NCBI GenBank assembly: GCA_044226655.1
Contig: JBGAGO010000003.1
Location: 62,001-126,000 of the forward strand
DNA: 64,000 nucleotides
Reading direction: 5' to 3'
DNA from: JBEVOS01 sp044226655
GTDB lineage: Bacteria > Pseudomonadota > Alphaproteobacteria > Caulobacterales > Aquidulcibacteraceae
Below, one piece after another: positions 22,225 to 30,779 of this stretch. Numbering within the stretch: the stretch's first letter is position 1; the number at the start of each line of letters is the position of its first letter. The translations under genes were made by a program, and so were the position numbers. The notes under the pieces were generated by a model. It was given only the letters and a program-made list of their open reading frames with translations, did not search any database and was not told where the DNA came from.

Positions 22225-23880
22225 ATGCTGGGTTTGATGCAAGATTGGTCGATGACGCTGGACAAGGTCCTCGCGCACGCCAAGGCCAATCACGCCGACC
22301 GCGAGATCGTCACGCGCAGCGTCGAAGGGCCGATGCACCGCACCACCTATGGCGAGATCTACGATCGCGCCAAGCAGGTCAGTCACGCACTGACCACCAG
22401 CGGCATCGTGCTGGGCGACCGCGTCGCCACGCTCGGCTGGAACACCTGGCGCCATCTCGAAACCTGGTACGGCGCGATGGGCGTGGGCGCGGTGCTGCAC
22501 ACGGTCAATCCGCGGCTCTTCCCCGAACAGATCGCTTGGATCTGCAATCACGCCGCCGACAAAATTCTTTTTCTCGATCTCACCTTCGTGCCGATCGTCG
22601 AGAAGATCGCGTCGCAGCTGCAGAGCGTGCAGGCCTACATCATCTTCACCGATGGCGCACACATGCCGCAGACCAGTCTGCCGAACGCCATCGCCTATGA
22701 AGAGTTCATCGCCGGGCGCTCGCGCGACATCGTGTGGGGCGGCTTTGATGAGAACACCGCCGCGGGCCTCTGCTACACGTCGGGCACGACGGGCAATCCC
22801 AAGGGCGTGCTCTATTCGCATCGCTCCAATCTGCTGCACGGGCTGATGGCCTGCCAGCCGGACGCGCTCAATCTCAGAGCGCGCGACGTGGTGCTGCCTG
22901 TGGTGCCGATGTTCCATGCGAATGCGTGGGCGCTTTCGTTCGCGGCGCCGATGACGGGCGCTAAGCTTGTCATGCCGGGCGCGAAGCTCGATGGGCAAAG
23001 CGTCTACGAATTGCTCGAAAGCGAGCAGGTGACATTCTCCGCCGCGGTGCCGACGGTGTGGCTCATGCTGCTGTCGCATCTGCGCGAGAACAATCTGAAA
23101 CTCTCCACGCTGAAGCGCGTCGTGATCGGCGGCTCGGCGGTGCCCGAAGCCATTCTGCGCGCCTTTGAAGAGGAATACGGCGTCGAGGTCGTGCACGCCT
23201 GGGGCATGACCGAGATGAGCCCGATGGGCACGATGGGCAGCCTCGGCCCCAAGGAGGAGGCCCTGCCGCGCGAGGAGCAGATCAAGCTCAAGCTCAAGCA
23301 AGGCCGCACGCCCTTCATGGTCGAGATGAAGATCACCGACGATGCGGGCAAGGAATTGCCGCATGACGGCAAGACCTTCGGCCGCCTCATGGTGCGCGGC
23401 CCCGCCGTGGCCAAGGCCTATTTCCGCAATGACGGCGCGCGCAACGACAAGGGCGAAGTGCTCGAACCGTGCGGCTTCTTCGATACCGGCGATGTCGCCA
23501 CCATCGATCCGCGCGGCTACATGCAGATCACCGACCGCGCCAAGGATGTCGTCAAATCCGGCGGCGAGTGGATTTCCACCATCGAGATCGAAAACATCGC
23601 CGTCGGCGCCGAGGGCGTTGCCTGCGCGGCCGTGATCGGCGTTGTGCATCCGAAATGGGATGAGCGCCCGCTGCTGATCATCGAGCCCAAGCCGGGCGCC
23701 CAGCCGACCAAGGAGCAACTGCTAAAATTCCTGGACGGCAAAATCGCCAAATGGTGGACGCCGGACGATGTCGTCCTGGTCGATAAAATCCCAATTGGCG
23801 CAACGGGTAAGATCAACAAATTGGCGCTGCGCGAGACCTTCAAAAGCTATCGCCTGCCCACCGCACAAGCGGCCGAATGA
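22225..23880 (+). CDS. Long/medium-chain fatty-acid CoA ligase (AMP-binding)
   Basis: A 551-residue ANL-superfamily enzyme that would activate a fatty acid with ATP and CoA. The P-loop is YTSGTTGNPKGVLYSH (residues about 182-197). Later motifs are VVHAWGMTEMSPMG, GFFDTGDVATIDPRGY and the hinge ITDRAKDVVKSGGEWIS, with the catalytic C-terminal lysine in GATGKINKLALRE. The sequence style is that of AlkK-like medium/long-chain ligases. GGGGAGAG precedes ATG 22225; the ORF opens earlier at 22177. It stands alone in its orientation, followed by a hairpin and a histidine kinase gene. Confidence 0.93.
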   Translation: MLGLMQDWSMTLDKVLAHAKANHADREIVTRSVEGPMHRTTYGEIYDRAKQVSHALTTSGIVLGDRVATLGWNTWRHLETWYGAMGVGAVLHTVNPRLFPEQIAWICNHAADKILFLDLTFVPIVEKIASQLQSVQAYIIFTDGAHMPQTSLPNAIAYEEFIAGRSRDIVWGGFDENTAAGLCYTSGTTGNPKGVLYSHRSNLLHGLMACQPDALNLRARDVVLPVVPMFHANAWALSFAAPMTGAKLVMPGAKLDGQSVYELLESEQVTFSAAVPTVWLMLLSHLRENNLKLSTLKRVVIGGSAVPEAILRAFEEEYGVEVVHAWGMTEMSPMGTMGSLGPKEEALPREEQIKLKLKQGRTPFMVEMKITDDAGKELPHDGKTFGRLMVRGPAVAKAYFRNDGARNDKGEVLEPCGFFDTGDVATIDPRGYMQITDRAKDVVKSGGEWISTIEIENIAVGAEGVACAAVIGVVHPKWDERPLLIIEPKPGAQPTKEQLLKFLDGKIAKWWTPDDVVLVDKIPIGATGKINKLALRETFKSYRLPTAQAAE

Positions 23881-23905
23881 GCCCATTTCGCGTGTGTGCG
23901 ACAAT

Positions 23906-23930
23906 CCGTAAGTGCTCTTCGCACTTGCGG
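23906..23930. terminator. Hairpin between the acyl-CoA ligase and histidine kinase genes
   Basis: CCGTAAGTGC and GCACTTGCGG (one internal mismatch) surround the loop TCTTC. There is no T-run, so if it terminates transcription it does so weakly. A structured spacer is equally possible. Confidence 0.4.
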
Positions 23931-24003
23931 TAGGAAGAGCGCGCCTTTCTAAGGGCCGGCGCAATTTGCAACCGGACCGCTTGATGCAATCTAGGACGTA
24001 TAC

Positions 24004-25332
24004 GTGACCGCGCCGGAAGGGCTCCCGGAGGACCGCGTCGGGTCCCGGTCCCGCGCGCCGGATTGGTCCTTGTCGGCGGCGCCCATCGTCCGTTTCGTGC
24101 GCAAGGGCGCTTTCCCGCGCGTCATGTTCGCGGCGCTCATGGCGGCGCTCGGCGCGCTCGCCGCCCGGCCCGAAGCCATGGCCGGATGGGCTTTGGCCGT
24201 CATTGCATGGGAGCTCTTGATCCGCCCGCGTCTGGAAGACGCCGTTGTGTTGCGCCCCAGCTCCGCGCCTGAGCCGCGGCGCATGGCTTGGCTCAGCGCG
24301 ATCCATTTCGTCGGCGCGTGTCTCTACTCGATCTATCCGGTGCTGGCCTGGCTGGCGCTGTCGCCGATCGGCATGCTGCTCGCGACGGTGTTCGTGTGCG
24401 CCTCCGCGAACCACGCCTTTGTCTATTTTTCGGCCAACCGGTTGCTGCTCACGGCGGTGATCGCGCCGCTGGTGGCTGCGGGGCTCGCCGCGCCGTTCGC
24501 GGGCGGGGCGGGGTTCACGCTGCTCGCCTGCATCGGCGCGCTCGCGCTCGTCGGCCTCACCGCCATCGCCGGACTCTACGGCTTTGACCGGCGCATGCTG
24601 CTGCAATCGCTCGCGCAGGAAAGCGCCGCGCGCAAGCTGGCCGATGAGGCCAACGCGTCAAAATCGCGTTTTCTCACTATGATGACGCACGAATTGCGCA
24701 CGCCGCTCAACGCCGTCATCGGCTATGCCGAGATCATCGAAGAGGATGCGCCGTCCGCCATCGCCGAAGATGCGCGCCAGATCCAAACCGCCGCGCGCAA
24801 GCTGCTGGCGCAGATCGCGACCATTCTCGATGTCGCCAAGCTCAACAGCGATGATGTCGCCCTCGAAGCCCGGCTGATCGAGGTCGGCGCCATTCTGCGC
24901 GACGTCGAATCGGCCGCCAAAGTGCTGGCGCAGAAAACCGGCAACAGCTTCACCCTCGCGCTCGGCGCCGATCTCGGCGAAGCGCGCCTCGACATGATGC
25001 AGACGCACAAGCTGGTCATGGAGCTCATCGACAATGCGATGAAGGTCACCAAGGCGGGGCAGGTGCGCGTGGAAGCTGCGCGTGCGCGCCAGGAGGCGGG
25101 CGACGTGCTCTCGATCGCCGTCACCGACACGGGCCCCGGCCTTGCGCCCGACATGATCGACAAAGTGTTCGAGCCGTTCGACCAATCGGAAGGCGCGCCC
25201 GCGCATGACGGCATCGGCCTCTTCCGCGCGCGGCTTTTGGCGCGGCTGATGGGCGGCGACATCGCCTGCGAAAGCCGGCCCGGCGCCGGCGCCACCTTCA
25301 CCGTCACGCTTCCGCTGGCGCGCGCGGCGTAG
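24004..25332 (+). CDS. Membrane sensor histidine kinase
   Basis: A 442-residue kinase starting at a GTG. Residues about 35-195 contain five to six hydrophobic segments without a large periplasmic domain, so the signal is probably sensed in the membrane. The phosphoacceptor is His229 in MMTHELRTPLNAVIGYAEII. The ATPase domain has MELIDNAMKV (N box), AVTDTGPGLAPDM (G1) and GIGLFRARLLARLMGG (G2). No response regulator gene adjoins it, so it is an orphan. The PleC/DivJ-like HELRTPLNAVIG phrase is common in alphaproteobacteria and does not define the pathway. Confidence 0.9.
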   Translation: MTAPEGLPEDRVGSRSRAPDWSLSAAPIVRFVRKGAFPRVMFAALMAALGALAARPEAMAGWALAVIAWELLIRPRLEDAVVLRPSSAPEPRRMAWLSAIHFVGACLYSIYPVLAWLALSPIGMLLATVFVCASANHAFVYFSANRLLLTAVIAPLVAAGLAAPFAGGAGFTLLACIGALALVGLTAIAGLYGFDRRMLLQSLAQESAARKLADEANASKSRFLTMMTHELRTPLNAVIGYAEIIEEDAPSAIAEDARQIQTAARKLLAQIATILDVAKLNSDDVALEARLIEVGAILRDVESAAKVLAQKTGNSFTLALGADLGEARLDMMQTHKLVMELIDNAMKVTKAGQVRVEAARARQEAGDVLSIAVTDTGPGLAPDMIDKVFEPFDQSEGAPAHDGIGLFRARLLARLMGGDIACESRPGAGATFTVTLPLARAA

Positions 25333-25351
25333 GCGCAGCGGCGCGACGCCC

Positions 25352-25486
25352 TCCCTCCCCTTGATGGGGAGGGTGGCGCGAAGCGCCGGGTGGGGTGGAT
25401 GCGCGACATTTGAGAACGTGGCGCCTACCACCCCCTCAGTCATGCTTCGCATGACAGCTCCCCCATCGAGGGGGAGCAGGGAGCCC
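25352..25486. repeat. G/C-rich inverted-repeat cluster between convergent genes
   Basis: CCCTCCCC-TTGAT-GGGGAGGG (from about 25353), then GGTGGGGTGG (about 25388-25399) mirrored by CCACCCCC (about 25428), and GCTCCCCC-ATCGA-GGGGGAGC (about 25457-25478). It separates the convergent histidine kinase and metallo-hydrolase genes and may act as a bidirectional terminator. Confidence 0.7.
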
Positions 25487-25491
25487 CGCCT

Positions 25492-26385
25492 TCACGCGAT
25501 GGCGTAGACGCTGTCCATTTGCGGCGGCCCGTCCGTCTTCAGCACGCCCTGGCCGACGAGGCGGATCATGTGCGCGAACACGGAATGCGAGGCCGCTGGA
25601 TAAAGGCGCTTATCGACATCGGCGTACATCACCGGGATCATCTCCGCGATGCGGCCATGGCCGGCGCGGATTTGCGCGAGGATTTGGTTCTCGCGCGCGA
25701 GGCGGTGATCGCGATAGGCGTCGAGGAAGGGCGTGACCTCGGTGATCGGGGGCCCATGCGTCGGATAGATCGTCTTGAAATTACGCGCGCGGATTTTGGC
25801 GAGGCTGTCGAGATAGGCCTGCATGTCGCCATCGGGCGGCGTCACCACCGTGGTCGACCAGCCCATGATGTGATCGCCGGAGAAAAGCGCGTTCTCTTCC
25901 TTGAGCGCAAAGCAGATATGGTTCGACGTGTGCCCCGGCGTCGTCACCGCTTCGAGCGTCCAGCCGGGCCCTTGAAACACATCGCCGTCGCTCACGCCCA
26001 CATCCGGCGTAAAGCTGTCGTCGTGGTCGTCGTCGAGCTTGACGGCGATGCTGGCTTTTTTCGTCGGCTGTGCGCTCGCGAAAATCTTGGCGCCCGTCGC
26101 CTTCGCCAGCGGGAGCGCGGCGGGCAAATGGTCCATGTGGAAATGCGTGACCAGGATATGCGTCACACGCTCGCCCTTGAGCGCGGCCAGCAGCGCCTCG
26201 ACATGCGCCGCGTCATCCGGCCCCGGATCGATCACCGCCACCTCGCCGCGCCCGATAATGTAGACCCCCGTACCCAAATAGGTGAACGGCCCCGGATTGT
26301 TCGCCGTGACGCGCCGGATCAGCGGCGTGACGGAAACGCTCTGCTCATACGCGGGATCGATGACGCGGACGAAGGGAATGGCCAC
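25492..26385 (-). CDS. MBL-fold metallo-hydrolase (LACTB2-like)
   Basis: A 297-residue metallo-beta-lactamase-fold enzyme. The zinc motif is LVTHFHMDHLPAALPLAKAT, with further ligands in TTPGHTSNHICFAL, LFSGDHIMGWS and YPTHGPPI. The C-terminal helical region (LARENQILAQIRAGHGRIAE) is the winged-helix-like extension found in LACTB2/GloB-like hydrolases. It may be a thioesterase-like or nuclease-like hydrolase. Its start faces a small plus-strand membrane gene about 90 bases away. Confidence 0.9.
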   Translation of the reverse strand: MAIPFVRVIDPAYEQSVSVTPLIRRVTANNPGPFTYLGTGVYIIGRGEVAVIDPGPDDAAHVEALLAALKGERVTHILVTHFHMDHLPAALPLAKATGAKIFASAQPTKKASIAVKLDDDHDDSFTPDVGVSDGDVFQGPGWTLEAVTTPGHTSNHICFALKEENALFSGDHIMGWSTTVVTPPDGDMQAYLDSLAKIRARNFKTIYPTHGPPITEVTPFLDAYRDHRLARENQILAQIRAGHGRIAEMIPVMYADVDKRLYPAASHSVFAHMIRLVGQGVLKTDGPPQMDSVYAIA

Positions 26386-26478
26386 GGGGCGCTCCTTTTG
26401 GGGCCCGGCATTGAAGCGAAGAATGGACTGGAGTTCAAATACCGATGGCTCGATCGAGCCGAATGGTGGGAGACGTTC

Positions 26479-26664
26479 ATGTGGCGTGCAATAGTACGAT
26501 ACCCTTACGGGGAGGCGACACTGTGGTTGTTGTTCCTCGGGTTCGCCGTTTCCAGCGCGGCTGAATACGCATCGGAAAATGCTGCAACGATGGCCGGAGT
26601 TTGCGCGCTAGCTGCAATCGGGGTGCGTGCCACACGTAAAGAAGGGCCTGCTGATGCGAAATGA
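26479..26664 (+). CDS. Small membrane protein, 61 residues
   Basis: A 61-residue protein starting MWRAIVRYPYGEATLWLLFL, with two short hydrophobic segments (LWLLFLGFAVSSA and MAGVCALAAIGV) and a charged tail ending KEGPADAK. GGGAG lies about six bases before the ATG. Its end overlaps the start of the next small membrane gene by 11 bases, suggesting translation as a pair. No family is recognised. Confidence 0.55.
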   Translation: MWRAIVRYPYGEATLWLLFLGFAVSSAAEYASENAATMAGVCALAAIGVRATRKEGPADAK

Positions 26665-26899
26665 TCGTAGGACCGCCGGTCTCATTGTCGTCGCCGCAAT
26701 TCTAGTCCTGCTTGGAGCTCACAAACTCGATCACGATATCTCACGCGCTGAGACGACCGCCGAGGAGGCGCAGTCGGCAGCCGAGGAAGCGAAGCGCCAA
26801 TCTGAAGATGTGAGGAGCGACGTGGAGGACATAAGCTACCAATTGAACGACGCCGATCGTCGCATACAAGCGATTTGTTGGCGGATCGATTGCTTCTAA
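26654..26899 (+). CDS. Small membrane-anchored coiled-coil protein, 81 residues
   Basis: From ATG 26654 (AAGAAGGG upstream) an 81-residue protein reads MRNDRRTAGLIVVAAILVLL (one transmembrane segment), then a heptad-rich helix (ETTAEEAQSAAEEAKRQSED, then VRSDVEDISYQLNDADRRI) and a short cysteine-containing tail CWRIDCF. The start overlaps the preceding small gene. The anchored coiled coil suggests a structural or partner-binding role. The stop is adjacent to the stop of the convergent ATP-grasp-like gene. Confidence 0.6.
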   Translation: MRNDRRTAGLIVVAAILVLLGAHKLDHDISRAETTAEEAQSAAEEAKRQSEDVRSDVEDISYQLNDADRRIQAICWRIDCF

Positions 26900-27901
26900 C
26901 TACCCCCGCTCCACCAGCGCACGAAACGCCCGCGCCATGATCTTTGTCGCTTTGATCTTGTCGCGCAGTGGGAGCGCGATGGGGGGGCCCATGTCGGTTT
27001 TGTTGGCGTCGACGATGTAGAGGCGGCCGTCGCCGCGGTCGCGCAGGATGTCGAGGCCGCCCCAATCCAGATGCATGCGCGCGCAGAACTCGCGGATGCG
27101 CGCGATCTCCTCGCGCGAGAAGCAATCCTCGACGCGCGCGAGCGTACAATCCGTGTTGGCGTTGGCGAAGCGCTCGCTGGCGCGCCGGTGTTTGATGAAC
27201 ACGCATACCGGCTCGCCGCCGACAGTCGGCGTGCGGAAATCCTCGACCAGCCCGTCCTCGTCGGCCCGGTTGTCGATCACGCGCTGATAGACGAGGCCGT
27301 CTTTCGGTTCGGCCGGGCAGGCGACGATGCGGCCATTGTGCGCGCCGTTGAGTTCGCTTTTTTCGACGGCCTCGCCCTGATGGGCGCGCGGATCGAGCGC
27401 GAGCGAATAGCCGAACGCGGCCTCGAACGCGCGCGCCACCGCGCTCTTGGAGACGTCACGACAGCCGAAATTGATGAAGGCGCGGTGCTTCTGCGCGATC
27501 GGCGCGGACGCATCGCCATAGGTCGCGTCCTCGAAATGCATGACGACGTCGGCGCCGTCGGGCGCGGTCACGATGCGCCCGCCCGCGACCTTCGCCACGC
27601 ACCAGATCAGATACCAGGGCCGCACCCGGTCGGGCGCGAAATAGATGGTGAAGGACGGGCGTGCGATCGGGGCCATCGCCTTCACCGTCAGGAAGAAGAC
27701 GAGCCACATCCGAACGCTGAGGATGTTCGACAGCGAATAGGGCGCGCGCCAGCCGGTCTTCTTGATCAGCACGCCATCGCGGCTGAACTCAAAATCGCCC
27801 AGCCAGAAGCGGCCTTTGGGCGCCGGCAGCCCCGCGCGCGTATCGAAGGCGCCGGGCGCGAGGGCGGCTTTTTCGTGCGGCGCGAGGACCCGTTCGTTCA
27901 C
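26900..27901 (-). CDS. ATP-grasp-like protein of unknown function
   Basis: A 333-residue cytoplasmic protein starting at a GTG with GGGAG upstream (27901). The C-terminal third (REFCARMHLDWGGLDILRDR, then DGRLYIVDANKTDMGPP) has the acidic metal-binding pattern of ATP-grasp ligases (…D…D/E.N…). The central region (IFINFGCRDVSKSAVARAFE-like) is not diagnostic. This suggests ATP-dependent carboxylate-amine ligation of unknown substrate, possibly cell-surface or peptide modification. It is divergent from a 59-residue membrane peptide gene. The family call rests on the C-terminal motif only. Confidence 0.65.
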   Translation of the reverse strand: MNERVLAPHEKAALAPGAFDTRAGLPAPKGRFWLGDFEFSRDGVLIKKTGWRAPYSLSNILSVRMWLVFFLTVKAMAPIARPSFTIYFAPDRVRPWYLIWCVAKVAGGRIVTAPDGADVVMHFEDATYGDASAPIAQKHRAFINFGCRDVSKSAVARAFEAAFGYSLALDPRAHQGEAVEKSELNGAHNGRIVACPAEPKDGLVYQRVIDNRADEDGLVEDFRTPTVGGEPVCVFIKHRRASERFANANTDCTLARVEDCFSREEIARIREFCARMHLDWGGLDILRDRGDGRLYIVDANKTDMGPPIALPLRDKIKATKIMARAFRALVERG

Positions 27902-27996
27902 GTTCTTCTCCCGCCTCGAACGCCCCGGCGCCGAGCCTGAATTAACCTGAGCCGCGCAGGCCCGTCCACGGCCCAAGCCTTGCAGAGCGGGGCGCC

Positions 27997-28176
27997 ATGA
28001 TCACGGTTGCGCGCGCTTTCGCCTTGTTCACGCTGGAACGCGTGCGCTCAGCGCTGCTGGCGCTGGCGGCGATTATCCTGGTGAAGGCGGCGGCCATTGG
28101 CCTTTTCGCCCCCATACTCGATCAGATCGCGCCCGGACCGAACCCGGCGACCGCTTCCTCATTCGTTCAGAACTAG
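27997..28176 (+). CDS. Small membrane protein, 59 residues
   Basis: A 59-residue frame starting MITVARAFALFTLERVRSAL, with one hydrophobic segment (LLALAAIILVKAAAIGLF) and a polar tail ending TASSFVQN. GAGCGGGG stands before the ATG. It is divergent from the ATP-grasp-like gene and followed by a long inverted repeat. It is short and without known relatives to me, so it could be a chance frame, though composition and ribosome site favour a real gene. Confidence 0.45.
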   Translation: MITVARAFALFTLERVRSALLALAAIILVKAAAIGLFAPILDQIAPGPNPATASSFVQN

Positions 28177-28225
28177 CGCGCGGTTTCGCGGGGCGCTGTT
28201 TGCGAAAGCGGATACGCTGAACCAC

Positions 28226-28376
28226 GCCGTCCCTCCCCGAGAGGGGAGGGAGTCATTGCGCAGCGATGACGGGTGGGGCGGCGGCGCTCAGTTTTCAGGA
28301 CGAAGCGTTTCCGCCCCACCCGACGTCCCGGCGCGAAGCGCCGTGACGCCACCCTCCCCTCTCGGGGAGGGACGGC
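28226..28376. repeat. Long inverted repeat with perfect 25-base arms
   Basis: The outer arms at 28226-28250 and 28352-28376 are perfect reverse complements, and each arm is itself a hairpin (CCCTCCCC-GAGA-GGGGAGGG). Inside, GTGGGGCGG is mirrored by CCGCCCCAC. The 150-base unit could fold as a cruciform. It lies between the 59-residue gene and the sulfurtransferase-like gene. Confidence 0.85.
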
Positions 28377-28410
28377 TTCGCGCTCTATGTCCGCGTCGAA
28401 TTCGGGGGCC

Positions 28411-28842
28411 TCAGCCGGCGGCGAGTCGTTCGAGCGCCGGTCTTTGGGCGGCCAGGTCGTAGCCGGCGTCGCGGGCCAGATCGATCACCTCGTCCGGCGT
28501 GCGCTTGCCGGCCTTCACCTCAGCCATCGCCCAGGTTGTGATTGAGCGTGTGCCGGAGCGGCAATAAGCCAGCGTCTTGGCCTCGCCCTCGTCGAACAGC
28601 GCGACGGTCGCCTCCACGACATTGGCGGGCGGGGGGCCGGCGAAGGGGAGCGCGTAATAATCGATGTGGGATTCGGCGGCTTCCTGCTCCGCGTCGCGGA
28701 TCGTCATGGCGCCGGCCTGCTCGCCGTCCGGGCGGTTGCCGATGATTCGCGTGAAGCCTTCCTCGGCCGCGCGCTTGATGTCGCCCTTCTCGAGCTGGTG
28801 GGCGACGTAGAAGTCATCGGTGACGCGGACAAATTCGCTCAT
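28411..28842 (-). CDS. TIGR01244/BLH-type sulfurtransferase or phosphatase-like protein
   Basis: A 143-residue protein of the beta-lactamase-hydrolase-like family. It opens with FVRVTDDFYVAHQLEKGDIK and has the loop TRIIGNRPDGEQ (usual for the family) and the active-site loop AYCRSGTRSITTWAM, a Cys-x4-Arg signature shared by rhodanese-like and dual-specificity-phosphatase-like folds. Relatives are often fused or adjacent to persulfide dioxygenase genes; no such gene is adjacent here. ATG 28842 was chosen over an upstream start. Confidence 0.85.
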   Translation of the reverse strand: MSEFVRVTDDFYVAHQLEKGDIKRAAEEGFTRIIGNRPDGEQAGAMTIRDAEQEAAESHIDYYALPFAGPPPANVVEATVALFDEGEAKTLAYCRSGTRSITTWAMAEVKAGKRTPDEVIDLARDAGYDLAAQRPALERLAAG

Positions 28843-28906
28843 GAGTGACGAAGTTGACAGGAAAGGGGCAAACCGCAAGGTGTCGCCGCACTCTTAGGAT
28901 GCTTTG

Positions 28907-29836
28907 ATGCTTGCCCAGGTCGCCCGCCGTCTGTTGATCGCGATTCCGACCCTGCTCGTCGTCATCACCGCCACCTTCTATCTGATGCACTCGGCCCAAG
29001 GCGGCCCGTTCGACCGCGAGCGCCAGCTGCCGCCGGAGATCGAGCGGCGGCTCAAGGCCGAATACAAGCTTGACCTGCCGACCCATGAACAGCTCGGCTA
29101 TTACCTTGGCGGTCTGGCGCGCGGCGATTTCGGCCCGTCCATGGCCTACAAGGACAAAGACGTCATCGACATCATCGCCGAAGGCCTGCCAACCAGCCTG
29201 CTGCTCGGCCTCTCGGCGATGAGCGTGGCGCTGCTGGTCGGCGGCGGGCTCGGGGTCGCGGCGGCCCTGGGGCAGAACCGGCCGCAGGATTACGCCGTGA
29301 TGGCGCTGGCTTTGGTGGGCGTGTGTCTGCCGCCCCTTGTCGTCGGCCCGATCTTCAAACTCTTCTTCGGGGAGACTTTGAACATCCTGCCCACAGTCGG
29401 CCTGGCGCGGGATCAATATAGTCTGCCACATCTCATCTTGCCGGTGCTGACGCTGGCGCTGCCGCAGATCGCCATCGTGTCGCGGCTGATCCGCGCCTCG
29501 ATGATCGAAGCGATGCGATCGAACGCCATCCGCACCGCGCGCGCCAAGGGCCTGCCGGAGGCGCAGATCGTGTGGCGCCATGCGCTGCCGGTCGCTGCGC
29601 TGCCGGTCGTCTCCTATCTCGGGCCGGCTTTGGCGGGGGTGATGGCCGGCTCGTTCGTGATCGAAACCGTGTTTCAGCTGCCGGGCGTGGGCCGCCAATT
29701 CGTGATCGGCGCGCTGCAGCGCGACTACACTTTGGTGATGGGGGTCGTCATTCTCTATTCCTCGCTCATCATCGTGATGAATATCCTGGTCGACGTGCTG
29801 TACGGCGTGCTCGACCCGCGGGCGCGCACCGCATGA
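28907..29836 (+). CDS. oppB: Oligopeptide/dipeptide ABC transporter permease (OppB/DppB type)
   Basis: A 309-residue inner-membrane permease. It has the N-terminal helix (LIAIPTLLVVITATFYLMHS), a periplasmic loop with ERQLPPEIERRLKAEYKLDL, and the EAA loop IRTARAKGLPEAQIVWRHAL that contacts the ATPase. The C-terminus (LVDVLYGVLDPRART) is typical of DppB-type proteins. It is the first gene of a run with oppC (4-base overlap), an esterase and the solute-binding protein. No ATPase gene is in the run. A TTG three bases upstream is an alternative start. Confidence 0.92.
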   Translation: MLAQVARRLLIAIPTLLVVITATFYLMHSAQGGPFDRERQLPPEIERRLKAEYKLDLPTHEQLGYYLGGLARGDFGPSMAYKDKDVIDIIAEGLPTSLLLGLSAMSVALLVGGGLGVAAALGQNRPQDYAVMALALVGVCLPPLVVGPIFKLFFGETLNILPTVGLARDQYSLPHLILPVLTLALPQIAIVSRLIRASMIEAMRSNAIRTARAKGLPEAQIVWRHALPVAALPVVSYLGPALAGVMAGSFVIETVFQLPGVGRQFVIGALQRDYTLVMGVVILYSSLIIVMNILVDVLYGVLDPRARTA

Positions 29837-30768
29837 CCGAGACCACCGCTCAAGAAACTCCCCAGCCGCAGGCCGAACCCGTCGGGCCTACGCGCGGCCG
29901 CTCATTGTGGGACGACGCGGCCCGGCGCCTGCGCAACAATCCCGCCGCTATGGCGAGCCTCTTCATCGTGGCCTTCCTGGTGCTCGCGGCCGCCTTCGGC
30001 CCGATGATCTGGAAGCAGATTTCCGGCGCCGATGTGGAGCGGATCTTCCGCGATGATGTCGGCGCGCCGCCCAGCTTCGCCAGCATGCATTGGCTGGGCA
30101 CCGATACGGAGGGCAGGGACCTCCTGGCGCGGCTGCTGTTCGGCTTGCGTATTTCGCTGCTCGTCGGTGTGGCGGCGACGGCGGTGGCCCTCACCATCGG
30201 CGTGGTCTGGGGCGCGGTGGCGGGCTTTTTAGGCGGCGTGGTCGATGTCGTGATGATGCGCTTCGTCGACGTGCTCTACGCCATTCCGTTCATCTTCCTG
30301 GTCATCGTGCTGATGACGGTGGTGCACACCGACGATCCGGCCTCCAACCTCATCCTCATCTTCATGGCCATCGGCGCGGTCGAATGGCTGACCATGGCGC
30401 GCATCGTGCGCGGCCAGACCATCGCGCTGCGCAAGCGCGAATTCGTCGAGGCCGCGCGCGCGGCGGGGGCGGGGCCGCTCGCCATCGTGTTCCGCCATAT
30501 CGTGCCGAACGTGCTGGGGCCGGTCGTGGTGTTCGCCACGCTCAACGTGCCGGTCATCATCCTGGCGGAGAGCTTTTTGAGCTTCCTCGGCCTCGGCGTG
30601 AAGGAGCCGCTCACCTCGCTGGGCAGCCTCATTTCCGCGGGCGCCGCCAACATGGTCGATCTGCCCTGGCTGCTGATCGCCCCGGCGCTGACCATGCTGG
30701 TGACTTTGCTTGCGCTCAATTTCCTTGGCGATGGCCTGCGCGACGCGCTCGATCCCAAGGAACGCTAA
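29833..30768 (+). CDS. oppC: Oligopeptide/dipeptide ABC transporter permease (OppC/DppC type)
   Basis: A 311-residue permease. After a hydrophilic start it has the OppC N-terminal pattern (ARRLRNNPAAMASLFIVAFL), the periplasmic MHWLGTDTEGRDLLARLLFG found in nearly all OppC proteins, and the EAA loop EFVEAARAAGAGPLAIVFRH. The C-terminus is FLGDGLRDALDPKER. It overlaps oppB by four bases and is followed after 11 bases by the esterase gene with its own AAGGAG. It should form the translocation channel with OppB. Confidence 0.93.
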   Translation: MTETTAQETPQPQAEPVGPTRGRSLWDDAARRLRNNPAAMASLFIVAFLVLAAAFGPMIWKQISGADVERIFRDDVGAPPSFASMHWLGTDTEGRDLLARLLFGLRISLLVGVAATAVALTIGVVWGAVAGFLGGVVDVVMMRFVDVLYAIPFIFLVIVLMTVVHTDDPASNLILIFMAIGAVEWLTMARIVRGQTIALRKREFVEAARAAGAGPLAIVFRHIVPNVLGPVVVFATLNVPVIILAESFLSFLGLGVKEPLTSLGSLISAGAANMVDLPWLLIAPALTMLVTLLALNFLGDGLRDALDPKER

Positions 30769-30779
30769 GGAGAAGCGAT

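Noticed and set aside
22171..23718. A 515-codon frame antisense to the acyl-CoA ligase gene
   Set aside because: It is His/Arg/Ala-rich with no domain, which is typical of antisense frames in GC-rich genes. The plus-strand ligase is complete.
30090..30779. A long N-terminal extension of the esterase frame inside oppC
   Set aside because: It is the out-of-frame shadow of oppC; the AAGGAG-preceded ATG at 30780 starts the real protein.
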